From Fodinibacter sp963707895 (lineage in GTDB: Bacteria > Actinomycetota > Actinomycetes > Actinomycetales > Dermatophilaceae), in the NCBI GenBank assembly GCA_963707895.1, contig CAVPRS010000010.1, forward strand, positions 496,001 through 560,000: a stretch of DNA of 64,000 bases, read 5' to 3'. Below the pieces are notes generated by a model. The model was not told the DNA's origin. It saw only the letters and a program-made list of their open reading frames with translations, and made no database searches. Below, piece after piece: positions 1-9,877 of this stretch (the stretch's first letter is position 1; every line of letters starts with the position of its first letter). Made by a program: the position numbers and the translations under genes.

Positions 1-212
1 AGCGCGTGCAGGCCGGGCTCGACCTCGGTGGTCTCGCGCCAGGTGCGCGCGGTGGTGAGGTCGACGTCGAGGGCGTCGCCGAGGCTGTGTGCCGCGTCGG
101 TCGACATGACCAGCGTCCGCAGGCCCGAGCGGGCGGCCCGGACCGCGGTGGAGGCGGCGGTCGTCGTCTTGCCGACGCCGCCCTTGCCGGTCACGAGGAC
201 GACGCGTGCCAT
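1..212 (-). CDS. ArsA/GET3-type P-loop ATPase, N-terminal part
   Basis: Only the first 70 codons lie in the window; the gene runs off the left edge. The product begins MARVVLVTGKGGVGKTTTAA, so the deviant Walker A motif of the ParA/MinD/ArsA class sits at residues 10-17. STDAAHSLGD near residue 41 is the second nucleotide-contacting motif typical of ArsA-like ATPases. Actinobacteria carry such ATPases without arsenite genes, so an arsenic role is not implied. It starts 9 bp after the stop of the SRPBCC gene and probably shares its transcript. The family call is sure; the function is unknown. Confidence 0.85.
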   Translation of the reverse strand, partial: MARVVLVTGKGGVGKTTTAASTAVRAARSGLRTLVMSTDAAHSLGDALDVDLTTARTWRETTEVEPGLHA

Positions 213-220
213 GGCGGCGG

Positions 221-667
221 TCAGCCCTCCGCGCGCTTCTTGAGCTCGGTCAGGGCGAGGTTGATGATGTGCTTCTCGGCCTTGCGCTTCAGCAGGCCGA
301 TCATCGGCATGGTGAGCTCGACCTCGAGGTCGTAGGTGACCGAGGTGCCGCCGGACGCGGTGTGTGACAACGCATAGGTGCCGTCGAGCCCCTTGAGCAG
401 GGTGGCGCGCACCAGGTGCCACGACACGCTGCCGGTGCCGTCCTCGGCGATGTCCCAGTCGTACTCGAGCACGTAGTTGTCCTTGATGGCCCCGGCGTTC
501 AGGTGGAACTCGACCTGGTCGGCCCAGCCGTCGCCGTCCTCGCTGAGCACCGTCGCCGACGTGACCTCGTGCGCCCACTCCGGGTAGCGCTCGAAGTCGG
601 CGATGACGTCGAGCACGGCGCCGGGCTCGGCGGCGATCTCGACGGAGGACTGTGTGCGGTCGGCCAT
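221..667 (-). CDS. SRPBCC family protein (polyketide cyclase/START-like fold)
   Basis: The 148-aa product starts MADRTQSSVEIAAEP and contains DFERYPEWAHEVTSA, the usual N-terminal pattern of the cyclase/dehydrase-type SRPBCC fold, which forms a hydrophobic ligand pocket. No catalytic residue can be assigned. The reading frame stays open upstream to 976, but the ATG at 667 is preferred: upstream translation overlaps the divergent acyl-CoA ligase, and TACCCT lies 7 nt before this ATG, fitting a leaderless transcript. The gene is paired with the ArsA-type ATPase downstream, an association also found in mycobacteria (from memory). Confidence 0.8.
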   Translation of the reverse strand: MADRTQSSVEIAAEPGAVLDVIADFERYPEWAHEVTSATVLSEDGDGWADQVEFHLNAGAIKDNYVLEYDWDIAEDGTGSVSWHLVRATLLKGLDGTYALSHTASGGTSVTYDLEVELTMPMIGLLKRKAEKHIINLALTELKKRAEG

Positions 668-674
668 GGCACGG

Positions 675-680
675 AGGGTA
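675..680 (-). promoter_or_regulatory. -10-like hexamer of a probable leaderless promoter
   Basis: TACCCT lies 7 nt before the ATG at 667, leaving no room for a Shine-Dalgarno leader. Confidence 0.5.
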
Positions 681-740
681 CCCGCCCCGGGGCGGCATAG
701 AGTTGGGTGTCCCCGTGGCGCCCACCCGAAGGAGCCTGCC

Positions 741-2523
<1,783 letters not shown>

Positions 2524-2531
<8 letters not shown>

Positions 2532-3970
2532 CCCGAGCGCGGCGACCAGCGCCGCACCCGCACCCGCTTCCCCCCTGCCGACCGGCGAACGGGCACGACG
2601 CCACCTCCGGGCCGGTCGCCGCCGCCGTGCTCGGCCTGGCGTGGCTGGCGTGGTTCGGCGTGCTCCAGTGGAGCGTCGTGCGCTTCCGGGTGCCGATCGT
2701 GCTCACCCTCACCGTCTGCGCGGCCCTGCTCGGCTGGTGGCTGGCCCGCCGGCTCGTGCTGTGCCTGCCGCGCTGGCTGGCACCCGCGGTCGTCGTCGCG
2801 TCGGTCGCCATCACGTTGACCGTGCCGCTCTTCAGCTACCTGCGCGGCGGGTGGCTGACCGCCGCCCTGGCCGTGCTCACCGTCGGTGGGCTCGGGTGCG
2901 CCGTCCTGCTGACCCGGCCCGGGCGCGGCGCCGCCGTCGCGGCATTCGCCCTCGCCGTGGCGACCCACACGGTGCTGGGCGTGGTCGCCATCCTCGGTGA
3001 CAAGGCCCCGAGGATCGACGTCTGGGTGGTGCTGCAGCAGGGGGCCGACGCCCTCGGCCGCGGCGACAACGTCTACACGCAGCACTGGTCCAACTCCCCC
3101 GGCGTGCAGGACTTCTTCCCCTACCTGCCGTGGATGGCGGTGCTCACCGCGCCCGGACGCTGGATCGCCGGTGACGTGCGGTGGGCCGTGCTGTTCTGGT
3201 CGCTGGTGCTCTTCGCGGGGTTGTGGGCGCTGGCCCGCGGGCGGGTCGAGAGGGCCGCGGCGGTCACGGCGGTGCTCGTGCTGGCGCCCGGCACGCTGAC
3301 CCAGGTCGACCAGGCGTGGACCGAGCCGGTGCTCGCGGCGCTCATCGTCTGGTGGGCCGTGCTGGTGCGGCGCGACAAGGCCTGGTGGGCGGTCATCCCG
3401 CTCGCCCTGGCCTGCGCGAGCAAGCAGCACCTCGCGCTGCTCGCTCCGGTGCTGCTCCTGTGGCGCCCGTTCGGGGCGTGGCGCACCCTTGCCACCGGGG
3501 CGCTGGCGGCACTGCTGATGCTGCCCTGGGTGGTGGCCGACGCCGGTGCCTTCCTCGGCGACACCGTCACCACCCTGCTCACCTTCCACCCGATCAAGTT
3601 CGCCAACACCTGGTACCTCTACGCGCTCAACGAGCACGGCGTGACGCTGCCCTTCTGGGTCACCGGCGCGACCATGGTCGGGGTCGTCGCCGTGGCCGCG
3701 TACGCCGTGTGGCGTCGCCGCCCCGGCACCGACGAGCTGCTGCGCTGGCTGGCCCTGGTGCTGGCGGTGGCCAACCTGGTGAACAAGCAGGCCTTCTACA
3801 ACCAGTTCTGGCTCGTGGGCGCCCTCGTGGCCGCGTCGCTCGCCCTTCCCCAGGGTGAGCCCGCCCCGGACGGCGAGGCCGACGAGCCCAGCGGTTCTGG
3901 GGTCGGGGTTTCCGGGCTCAGCCGTTCAGGGGTCAGTCGGGGTTCGACGCCAGGTGGCCCAGCCGGGTGA
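2524..3970 (+). CDS. GT-C/GT87-like polytopic membrane protein (N-terminus frameshifted)
   Basis: The protein is strongly hydrophobic with about ten membrane segments. An early extracytoplasmic loop reads RIDVWVVLQQGADALGRGDN followed by VY. This resembles the acidic loop of DUF2029/GT87 polyprenol-phosphate-dependent mannosyltransferases, so a role in cell-envelope glycosylation is possible but not shown. The long frame opens at a GTG at 2627. A better N-terminus, VADPSAATSAAPAPASP, starts at GTG 2524 overlapping the fadD stop, but in another frame. One extra base near 2586-2592 would explain this. The C-terminal tail is poor in hydrophobic residues and ends near the convergent lipoprotein gene. 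Confidence 0.6.
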
Positions 3971-5333
3971 GCCAGGCGTCGGTGAGCTCGGCTCGCGTCG
4001 TGCCGAGCACCTCCTCGAGGGCACGGTCGGTGGCAGCCTCGGCATCGGCGTCGGAGCCCGTGGACGCGCCCGCCGCCACCAGTCGGCGCAGCGCCGCCTC
4101 ACCGTGGTCGTGCGCGATGAGCTCGACCGCCTGCCAGGCGGCGAGGTAGGGCACCTCGAGGTCACCCGTGGCCGGGCGCAGGTCAGCCTCGCTCGGCAGC
4201 GCGCGCGGGCCGTGGCCGGTGCGCAGGGCGGTCACCAGCGGGGCGAGGAGCCGCGACGTCGGGACGTCGGCCCGGGCGTAGCCCACGTGGTCGGCGTAGC
4301 CCTCGGTGAGCCACCCGGCCGCCCGCCCCGGCACGGTGGACCGCACGGCCACGTGGGCGAGCTCGTGGGTGAGCACGACGTCGCGGCCGCTCGCGGTGAG
4401 CCGGCCGTAGGCCGTGGGGTCGAGGACGACCCGGTCGCCGGTCGCGGTCCCCGCCGGGCCGGTGGGCCCCTCGGTGGTGGCGGCCACCGGCGCGGCCCCC
4501 GAGCCCGGGGCGCGGCCGAGCAGCGCGTCGGCCTCTGCCGCCGTCGCGGGCGCCAGCACGAGCACCCGCTCGGGCGTGCCGTGCCACTGCTCAGCCAGGT
4601 GGGGAAGGGCCCGGTCGACGACGGCCACGTGCTCGGCGAGCCGGGTGGTGGGCGCGGTGCCGGCCACGACGGCGTGCTCGCCGCGCCGCACCCGCAGGGT
4701 GGGCATCGCCACCCACGGTGCGGTGGCGCCGGGTCCCACGGGCCGCTCGGCGTCGACCTGCCAGCCGGAGCCCGAGCGCACCAGGTCGTAGCCGAGGCGC
4801 GCCACACGGTCTCCACGGTCGAGGTCGTCGACCCGGTAGCGCACGTCGACCTCGGCGCGGGCCCGCTGCGGCTGTCCCGGTGGATGCCGGGCCGGTGGCG
4901 AACTCCCGGTGGACGCCGGGCCGGTCGCGTCGAGGTCGGTGGTGTCGAGGTCGACGACCGGCTCACCGACCTCGACGCGGGAGACGCGCAGCGCCCGGGC
5001 CGCCCCGAACGAGTCGAGCTGGCGCCGCCCCGAGGCGGACGAGGCCTCGGCGACGGTCGCGGCATACGCCGGCCGGTCGCCGGACACCACCGCCGCCGCA
5101 CGGCGGCGCAGCACCTCGGTGACCGCGGCCGTGTCGGCGGCGGAGGCTGCGGCCGACACATCACCCGACGCCGACGTCGACGGCGTGACCGACACCGACG
5201 CCGAGCCGGACGGGGCGCCGACGTCGTCGGTGCACCCGGTCAGGCCCGTGGCCCCGGCCAGCGAGAGCGCCACGACGGCGACGCCCCACCCGCGCCGGGC
5301 ACGACGTCGGCTCGAGGTCAGCGGGCCGGGCAC
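3933..5333 (-). CDS. Putative zincin-like lipoprotein
   Basis: The 466-aa product from GTG 5333 has an arginine-rich N-region, a hydrophobic stretch and a lipobox LTGC (Cys34), so it is likely a lipoprotein anchored outside the membrane. HELAH at about residue 323 followed by TEGYADHVGY matches the HEXXH...E arrangement of gluzincin-type peptidases, supporting a zinc-peptidase fold; activity is untested. The frame is open to 5405, but that start would overlap the upstream small gene. A 29-bp near-repeat (units starting 4876 and 4905) encodes a Pro/Gly/Ser-rich linker. It lies 31 bp after the CX2C protein gene and is probably in one operon with it. Confidence 0.65.
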   Translation of the reverse strand: MPGPLTSSRRRARRGWGVAVVALSLAGATGLTGCTDDVGAPSGSASVSVTPSTSASGDVSAAASAADTAAVTEVLRRRAAAVVSGDRPAYAATVAEASSASGRRQLDSFGAARALRVSRVEVGEPVVDLDTTDLDATGPASTGSSPPARHPPGQPQRARAEVDVRYRVDDLDRGDRVARLGYDLVRSGSGWQVDAERPVGPGATAPWVAMPTLRVRRGEHAVVAGTAPTTRLAEHVAVVDRALPHLAEQWHGTPERVLVLAPATAAEADALLGRAPGSGAAPVAATTEGPTGPAGTATGDRVVLDPTAYGRLTASGRDVVLTHELAHVAVRSTVPGRAAGWLTEGYADHVGYARADVPTSRLLAPLVTALRTGHGPRALPSEADLRPATGDLEVPYLAAWQAVELIAHDHGEAALRRLVAAGASTGSDADAEAATDRALEEVLGTTRAELTDAWLTRLGHLASNPD

Positions 5334-5364
5334 GGCGCCATCGTAGGCAGCCCACCCGGGAGCC

Positions 5365-5640
5365 TCACCCGACCGCGCGGCCCCCCTCGGTGCGCGCGTC
5401 GTCACGGCTGCCCGACGAGGTGACGACGGCCCTGGCCCGGGCCGCGGTCTCGGGGGCGACCAGCCCGGCCTCGACGAACCGGGTGACGGCCGCCCGCTCC
5501 TCGGGGTCGAGCCCGAGGTCGAACCGCATGGACGGCGCCGTGAGGTCGAGCAGGACGGGCACCATGCAGTCGGCGCAGTGCAGCTCGCGCACCGGGCACG
5601 TGCGGCACTCGACGGTCATCATCGTGTCGTGGCTGGTCAT
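5365..5640 (-). CDS. Small CX2C-X6-CX2C protein of unknown function
   Basis: The 91-aa product has four cysteines at residues 12, 15, 22 and 25 (CRTCPVRELHCADC), spaced like a small zinc ribbon or metal-binding knuckle. A leucine-rich region follows (VPVLLDLTAP), then a helical stretch with LGLDPEERAAVTRFVEAGLV. The last 20 residues look disordered. It sits just upstream of the lipoprotein gene on the same strand. I do not recognise a named family. A role as a regulator or metal-binding accessory protein is only a guess. The reading frame and codon bias look genuine. Confidence 0.6.
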   Translation of the reverse strand: MTSHDTMMTVECRTCPVRELHCADCMVPVLLDLTAPSMRFDLGLDPEERAAVTRFVEAGLVAPETAARARAVVTSSGSRDDARTEGGRAVG

Positions 5641-5714
5641 CGGCTCTCACCCCTTCCAGGTGGTCTACGGCCACGCTACGGGCGCCCACCGACAGGCCCG
5701 TCCGACCAGCCGGC

Positions 5715-6389
5715 TCACGCGGGCCGGGGCACCGCCGCCAGCAGCGACTGGCCGATCCAGCCCGGCACCGCCCGGGCCACCTCGCGCGGTGCCTCCACCT
5801 CCACGCGCCCGGCCCGCAGCGCGTCAGCCCAGGCGCGGTCGCCGCGCCAGATCTCGGTCATCGCGCGCAGCGAGGTGCGCACCGTCGCCGTCACGTCGAA
5901 CCCCGGGTCGACGTCGCAGATGTCGACCTCGTCGCCGCTGACGCACACCCACCAGCGGGAGACCGGCGGCGCGACGTCCGCGAACCGGATGGCGACCACG
6001 GTGCGGCCCCGCGGCCAGTCCTCGACCGGGATGGTGCGCTTGACGTCCCACATCAGCAGGTGCGGGTCCAGGTCCTCCTCGCCCAGCTCGCCGACCCAGC
6101 GTGCCCCCCAGGCGCCCAGCGCGTCGACGATGCCGCGCAGCTCGAGCCCGCTCTCGGTGAGCTCGTAGGCGCTGCGCCCGGCGACCACCCGGCGCTGCAC
6201 CACCCCGGCCCGCTCCAGCCGTCGCAGCCGCTTGGAGAGCAGGGCCGGCGACATCTTCGGGTTGCCGCGCCGCAGCTCGTTGAAGTGGCGGCTGCCGAGC
6301 AGCAGCTCACGCACGACGAGCAGGGTCCACCGCTCGTCGAGCACCTCCATCGCCTTGGCGATCGGGCAGAACTGGCCGTAGGTCGACAT
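5715..6389 (-). CDS. HxlR-type transcriptional regulator with SCP2-like C-terminal domain
   Basis: The 224-aa product starts MSTYGQFCPIAKAMEVLDER. Its first 105 residues are a winged helix of the HxlR family (WTLLVVRELLLGSRHFNEL...SPALLSKRLRRLE). The second half (VDPGFDVTATVRTSLRAM...ALRAGRVEVEA) resembles SCP2-like sterol-carrier domains, which could bind a hydrophobic effector. Cys8 in the N-terminal region is placed like the redox-sensing Cys of several HxlR proteins. It is divergent from a methyltransferase gene, its probable target, across about 180 bp. The frame is open to 6581, but the ATG at 6389 matches the family's N-terminus. Confidence 0.85.
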   Translation of the reverse strand: MSTYGQFCPIAKAMEVLDERWTLLVVRELLLGSRHFNELRRGNPKMSPALLSKRLRRLERAGVVQRRVVAGRSAYELTESGLELRGIVDALGAWGARWVGELGEEDLDPHLLMWDVKRTIPVEDWPRGRTVVAIRFADVAPPVSRWWVCVSGDEVDICDVDPGFDVTATVRTSLRAMTEIWRGDRAWADALRAGRVEVEAPREVARAVPGWIGQSLLAAVPRPA

Positions 6390-6467
6390 GGTCACCACCT
6401 CCCGCAGGGGCGCCGGGCCCCGGACACCGTGCCACCCAGTGCACACCAGCCCACGCGACCGCCGCCA

Positions 6468-6497
6468 GTACAGATCGTGAACCACCCGCGGTACAGA
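6468..6497. promoter_or_regulatory. Candidate HxlR operator: GTACAGA direct repeat
   Basis: Two copies of GTACAGA start 23 bp apart (6468 and 6491) in the divergent intergenic region, upstream of the methyltransferase. Direct or inverted repeats in this position are common operators for HxlR-family regulators. Assignment to this regulator is inference. Confidence 0.35.
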
Positions 6498-6567
6498 ACA
6501 CGCACTGGAGCAGTCCCGACCCGGCCCGCGACGCTGGAGACCCTCACCACCACGAAGGAGAACGACC

Positions 6568-7419
6568 ATGACCGACACCACCCAGGAGCGCCGACACCAC
6601 CCGCCCGTCCGCTACGGCGCCGCCCCCGAGGTGAAGCAGAAGCACCGCGCGATGTGGGCCCTGGGCGACTACGCGGCCGTCGCGTCCGACATCGTCGCCC
6701 CGCTCGGCCACGTGCTCGTCGAGGCGTGCCACGTGGCGCCCGGCGACCGGCTCCTCGACGTCGCCGCGGGCTCGGGCACCGTGGCCGTCCCGGCGGCCCG
6801 AGCGGGAGCCCGCGTCACGGCATCCGACCTGACACCCGAGCTGCTCGCCGTCGGCGAGCGGCTGACGGCGGCCGAGGGCCTCGACGTCACGTGGGAGGAG
6901 GGGGACGCCGAGGCACTGCCCCACCCCGACGGCACGTTCGACGTGACGACATCCTGCGTGGGCGTGATGTTCGCGCCGTTCCACCGGGCCGCCGCCGACG
7001 AGCTGGTGCGGGTGACCCGCAGCGACGGGCGGATCGGCCTGGTCAGCTGGACCCCCGAGGGCTTCATCGGCGAGATGTTCTCGATCATGAAGCCCTACGC
7101 CCCGCCACCCCCGCCCGGCGCCCAGCCGCCCCCGCTCTGGGGGTCCGAGAGCCACGTGCGCGACCTGCTCGGCGACCGCGTCGACGACCTCGAGACGGTG
7201 CGCGACCACCTCGTGGTCGACCGGTTCCGCGACGGTGCCGAGTTCCGCGACTACTTCAAGGCGCGCTACGGCCCGACGATCGCGGTCTACCGCTCGCTCG
7301 CCGACGACCCGGTGCGGGCCGCCGCGCTCGATGCCGAGCTCGCCGACCTCGGCGACCGGCACGTCCGCGGGGACGTCATGCGCTGGGAGTACCTGCTGCT
7401 CACCGCACGCCGCCGCTGA
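6568..7419 (+). CDS. Class I SAM-dependent methyltransferase
   Basis: The 283-aa product has motif I LLDVAAGSGTVAVPAA near residue 67, the acidic loop ASDLTPELL after it, and GDAEALPHPDGTFDV, all typical of UbiE-like Rossmann methyltransferases that use S-adenosylmethionine. The substrate cannot be read from sequence. AAGGAGA precedes the ATG by about 8 nt. It is divergent from the HxlR/SCP2 regulator gene, which suggests induction by a small, perhaps hydrophobic, compound. A proline-rich loop (PPPPPGAQPPPLWG) interrupts the C-terminal half. Confidence 0.85.
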   Translation: MTDTTQERRHHPPVRYGAAPEVKQKHRAMWALGDYAAVASDIVAPLGHVLVEACHVAPGDRLLDVAAGSGTVAVPAARAGARVTASDLTPELLAVGERLTAAEGLDVTWEEGDAEALPHPDGTFDVTTSCVGVMFAPFHRAAADELVRVTRSDGRIGLVSWTPEGFIGEMFSIMKPYAPPPPPGAQPPPLWGSESHVRDLLGDRVDDLETVRDHLVVDRFRDGAEFRDYFKARYGPTIAVYRSLADDPVRAAALDAELADLGDRHVRGDVMRWEYLLLTARRR

Positions 7420-7518
7420 CCGCGACCCGTCGTCGCCCGCACCACGGCCGGATGTCGGGTGCCGGCCACCCGGACAGCCCGCACCGCGCGCCTTCGCGGG
7501 GGTGTCGGTGCGGGCGCC

Positions 7519-7524
7519 TACGGT
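7519..7524 (+). promoter_or_regulatory. -10-like hexamer of a probable leaderless promoter
   Basis: TACGGT lies 6 nt before the ATG at 7531; no Shine-Dalgarno sequence is seen. Confidence 0.5.
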
Positions 7525-7530
7525 CGCGGC

Positions 7531-9249
7531 ATGACGATGGTGCAGGGAACGTTCGACGACCTGGGCACCCCCCTGTCGTCGGTCACCTTCGTCGTCGTCG
7601 ACCTCGAGACCACCGGTGGCAGCCCGGCCGAGTGCGGCATCACCGAGATCGGGGCGGTCAAGGTGTGCGGCGGCGAGGTGGTCGGCGAGTTCCAGACCCT
7701 GGTCAACCCGGGCGGGCCGATCCCCACGTTCATCTCGGTGCTCACCGGCATCACCGACGCCATGGTCGCCGGCTCGCCGCGCATCGAGTCGGCCCTGCCC
7801 GCGTTCCTCGAGTTCGCCGCGGGCTCGGTGCTCGTGGCCCACAACGCCGGCTTCGACATCTCGTTCCTCAAGGCCGCGGCGCGGCGCACCGAGCACGAGT
7901 GGCCGGGGTTCGCGGTGCTCGACACCGTGCACCTGGCCCGCCAGCTCGTGCACCGCGACGAGGTGCCCAACCACCGGCTCGCCTCGCTGGCCCGGCTCTT
8001 CCGCGCCACCACCACGCCCGACCACCGGGCGCTGCACGACGCCCGGGCCACCGTCGACGTCCTGCACGGCCTGATCGAGCGGGTCGGCTCGCTCGGCGTG
8101 CACTCCCTCGAGGAGCTGCTCGACTACACCGCCCGGGTCACCCCGGCCCGCCGCCGCAAGCGGCACCTCGCCGACGACCTGCCCGACCTGCCCGGGGTCT
8201 ACCTGTTCAAGGACGGCGAGGGGCGGGTGCTCTACGTCGGCACCTCCGTGTCCATCCGCACCCGGGTGCGCTCCTACTTCACGGCCTCCGAGCACCGCCG
8301 GCGCATGGGCGAGATGGTGCGCATCGCCGAGTCGGTCAGTCCCATCGTCTGCGCCACCACGCTCGAGGCCGAGGTGCGCGAGCTGCGGCTCATCGCCGAG
8401 CACAAGCCCCGCTACAACCGGCGCTCGCGCCATCCCGAGCGCGCCCTGTGGGTCAAGCTCACCGTCGAGCCCTTCCCGCGCCTGTCCATCGTGCGGGTCG
8501 TCGCCGACGACGGCGCGCGCTATGCCGGGCCGTTCAACTCGCACTCGGCCGCCGAGGCCGCGGTGGCGGCCGTCCACGAGGTGCTGCCGCTGCGCCAGTG
8601 CCTCGAGCGGCTCTCCCCCACCAAGCCGAGGTCGGCGTGCGCCCTGGCCGACATGGGACGCTGCGGCGCCCCGTGCACCGGGGCCCAGTCGGTCGCCGAC
8701 TACGCCCTCGTCGCCGACCGCGCCGTCGACCTGCTCGTGGGCGACACCCGCGACCTCCTCGACTCCCTGCGCGCCCGCATGGCGCACCTCGCCGACGTCG
8801 AGCGCTTCGAGGACGCCCAGGTGGTGCGCGAGCGGCTGGTGGCCCTCGTGCGGGGCACGTCGCGCTCGCAGCGCCTCGACCCCCTGGCGCGCATCCCCGA
8901 GCTCGTCGCGGCGCGGCGCTCCCTCCTCGGCGGCTGGGAGGTCGTCTGCGTGCGCCACGGCAAGCTGGCCGGCAGCACCACGGCACCGCGCGGCGCCGAC
9001 CCGATGCCCTACATCGAGGCGCTGCGGGCCAGCGCCGAGGTCGTCACGTCCTCGGTGCCGCCCTGCCCGGCCGCCACACCCGAGGAGAGCGAGAAGATCC
9101 TGCGCTGGCTCGAGTCACCCGGGGTGCGCATCGTCGAGGTCGACGGTGCCTGGACCTGCCCGGTCGGCGGTGCGGCCGCGGTGCGGGCCGAGCTCGAGCC
9201 GCTCGAGACCGCCCGGCGCGAGGTCGCCGGCTTCGCCGGGGTCCGCTGA
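7531..9249 (+). CDS. DEDD exonuclease fused to a UvrC-like GIY-YIG nuclease domain
   Basis: The 572-aa protein joins two nuclease modules. Residues 17-190 are a DnaQ-like 3'-5' exonuclease: DLETTGG (Asp24, Glu26), HNAGFDISFL, and HRALHDARATVDVL with the C-terminal His-Asp. From about residue 215 a GIY-YIG domain follows (LPGVYLFKDGEGRVLYVGTS), then a UvrC-type middle with CALADMGRCGAPCTG and a UVR-like motif (VERFEDAQVVRERL). Actinobacteria encode this fusion beside trpD and the bcc-aa3 genes. A role in DNA repair, incising and trimming lesions, is inferred from the domains. The ATG at 7531 is supported by the -10 hexamer just before it. Confidence 0.88.
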   Translation: MTMVQGTFDDLGTPLSSVTFVVVDLETTGGSPAECGITEIGAVKVCGGEVVGEFQTLVNPGGPIPTFISVLTGITDAMVAGSPRIESALPAFLEFAAGSVLVAHNAGFDISFLKAAARRTEHEWPGFAVLDTVHLARQLVHRDEVPNHRLASLARLFRATTTPDHRALHDARATVDVLHGLIERVGSLGVHSLEELLDYTARVTPARRRKRHLADDLPDLPGVYLFKDGEGRVLYVGTSVSIRTRVRSYFTASEHRRRMGEMVRIAESVSPIVCATTLEAEVRELRLIAEHKPRYNRRSRHPERALWVKLTVEPFPRLSIVRVVADDGARYAGPFNSHSAAEAAVAAVHEVLPLRQCLERLSPTKPRSACALADMGRCGAPCTGAQSVADYALVADRAVDLLVGDTRDLLDSLRARMAHLADVERFEDAQVVRERLVALVRGTSRSQRLDPLARIPELVAARRSLLGGWEVVCVRHGKLAGSTTAPRGADPMPYIEALRASAEVVTSSVPPCPAATPEESEKILRWLESPGVRIVEVDGAWTCPVGGAAAVRAELEPLETARREVAGFAGVR

Positions 9250-9297
9250 CCGCTGGGAGTATGGGGCCCCGGTCGCCGCACGGACGCGCGGAGGTGG

Positions 9298-9359
9298 GTC
9301 GAGGGGTCACAACATGCCCGCCGCAGTCTTGGTTCCCGGGCATGTCTCGACCCCTCGAC
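9298..9359. repeat. Nested intergenic palindrome
   Basis: A 62-nt hairpin with outer 11-bp perfect arms and inner 9-bp perfect arms separated by 3-nt bulges. It lies 48 nt after the exonuclease stop codon, so it may act as a terminator or mRNA-stabilising structure. No second copy was seen in the window. Confidence 0.5.
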
Positions 9360-9574
9360 GGTTCAGCCCCGGCACGACGCGAGCTACCACGCGGGCTACC
9401 GCGCAGTACTCGCTGTGATGACGACCAGTACCGCGCCGTGGGTCGCGTCGTAGCCGGGCGGACCTGCGGGGAGGTGATGCACGGCGGTCACCAGGTCGCG
9501 CCTCCTGCATCACCGCGACGACGGCGGCCGGGGCACACGGCATGCGGTGCGCTGACCCGAACCGGGCCCGCCGC

Positions 9575-9580
9575 TAGTCT
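9575..9580 (+). promoter_or_regulatory. -10-like hexamer of a probable leaderless promoter
   Basis: TAGTCT lies 6 nt before the GTG at 9587. Confidence 0.5.
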
Positions 9581-9586
9581 GGCCCG

Positions 9587-9868
9587 GTGATCACCGCCAT
9601 CGTCCTCATCACCGCCGACGTCGACCGGATCCCCGAGGTCGCGCAGCAGATCGCCGACCTCGACGGCGTCACCGAGGTCTACTCGGTGGCCGGCGACGCC
9701 GACCTCGTGGCGATGGTGCGGGTGCGCCACCACGAGGACCTCGCCGACGTCATCGCCGACCGGCTCAACAAGGTCGTCGGGGTCACGGGCACCAACACGC
9801 ACATCGCGTTCCGCACCTACTCCTCGCACGACCTCGAGGCGGCGTTCAGCCTCGGCCTCGAGGGCTGA
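9587..9868 (+). CDS. Stand-alone Lrp/AsnC ligand-binding (RAM) domain protein
   Basis: The 93-aa product is only the alpha-beta effector domain of Lrp/AsnC regulators (VLITADVDRIPEVAQQIADL...GDADLVAMVRV), with no helix-turn-helix. Such single-domain proteins form rings that can bind amino acids. The gene lies between the DnaQ-UvrC fusion and trpD, a placement common in actinobacteria. The start GTG is preceded by TAGTCT at leaderless spacing. It may sense an amino acid and modulate a partner; the partner is not evident. It is convergent with trpD, 9 bp apart. Confidence 0.85.
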   Translation: MITAIVLITADVDRIPEVAQQIADLDGVTEVYSVAGDADLVAMVRVRHHEDLADVIADRLNKVVGVTGTNTHIAFRTYSSHDLEAAFSLGLEG

Positions 9869-9877
9869 CCCGACCGC

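Larger units (their letters stand above)
9250..9586. other. 337-bp intergenic region with two inverted repeats
   Basis: No coding frame here looks real. It holds a nested hairpin: arms GTCGAGGGGTC (9298-9308) and GACCCCTCGAC (9349-9359) enclose ACATGCCCG (9312-9320) and CGGGCATGT (9337-9345). A second inverted repeat, GGTGATGCA/TGCATCACC, lies at 9473-9481 and 9506-9514. The first could terminate the exonuclease transcript, though it lacks a T-tract. The end of the region carries the promoter of the next gene. Confidence 0.5.

Noticed and set aside
4876..4927. A 29-bp near-repeat in the zincin lipoprotein as a mobile or regulatory repeat
   Set aside because: Two copies only, inside a low-complexity Pro/Gly linker; local duplication is enough to explain it.
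6060..9590. A 1176-codon open frame on the plus strand across several genes
   Set aside because: It is an Arg/Pro/His-rich shadow frame through the HxlR, methyltransferase and DnaQ-UvrC genes, which all have family motifs in other frames.
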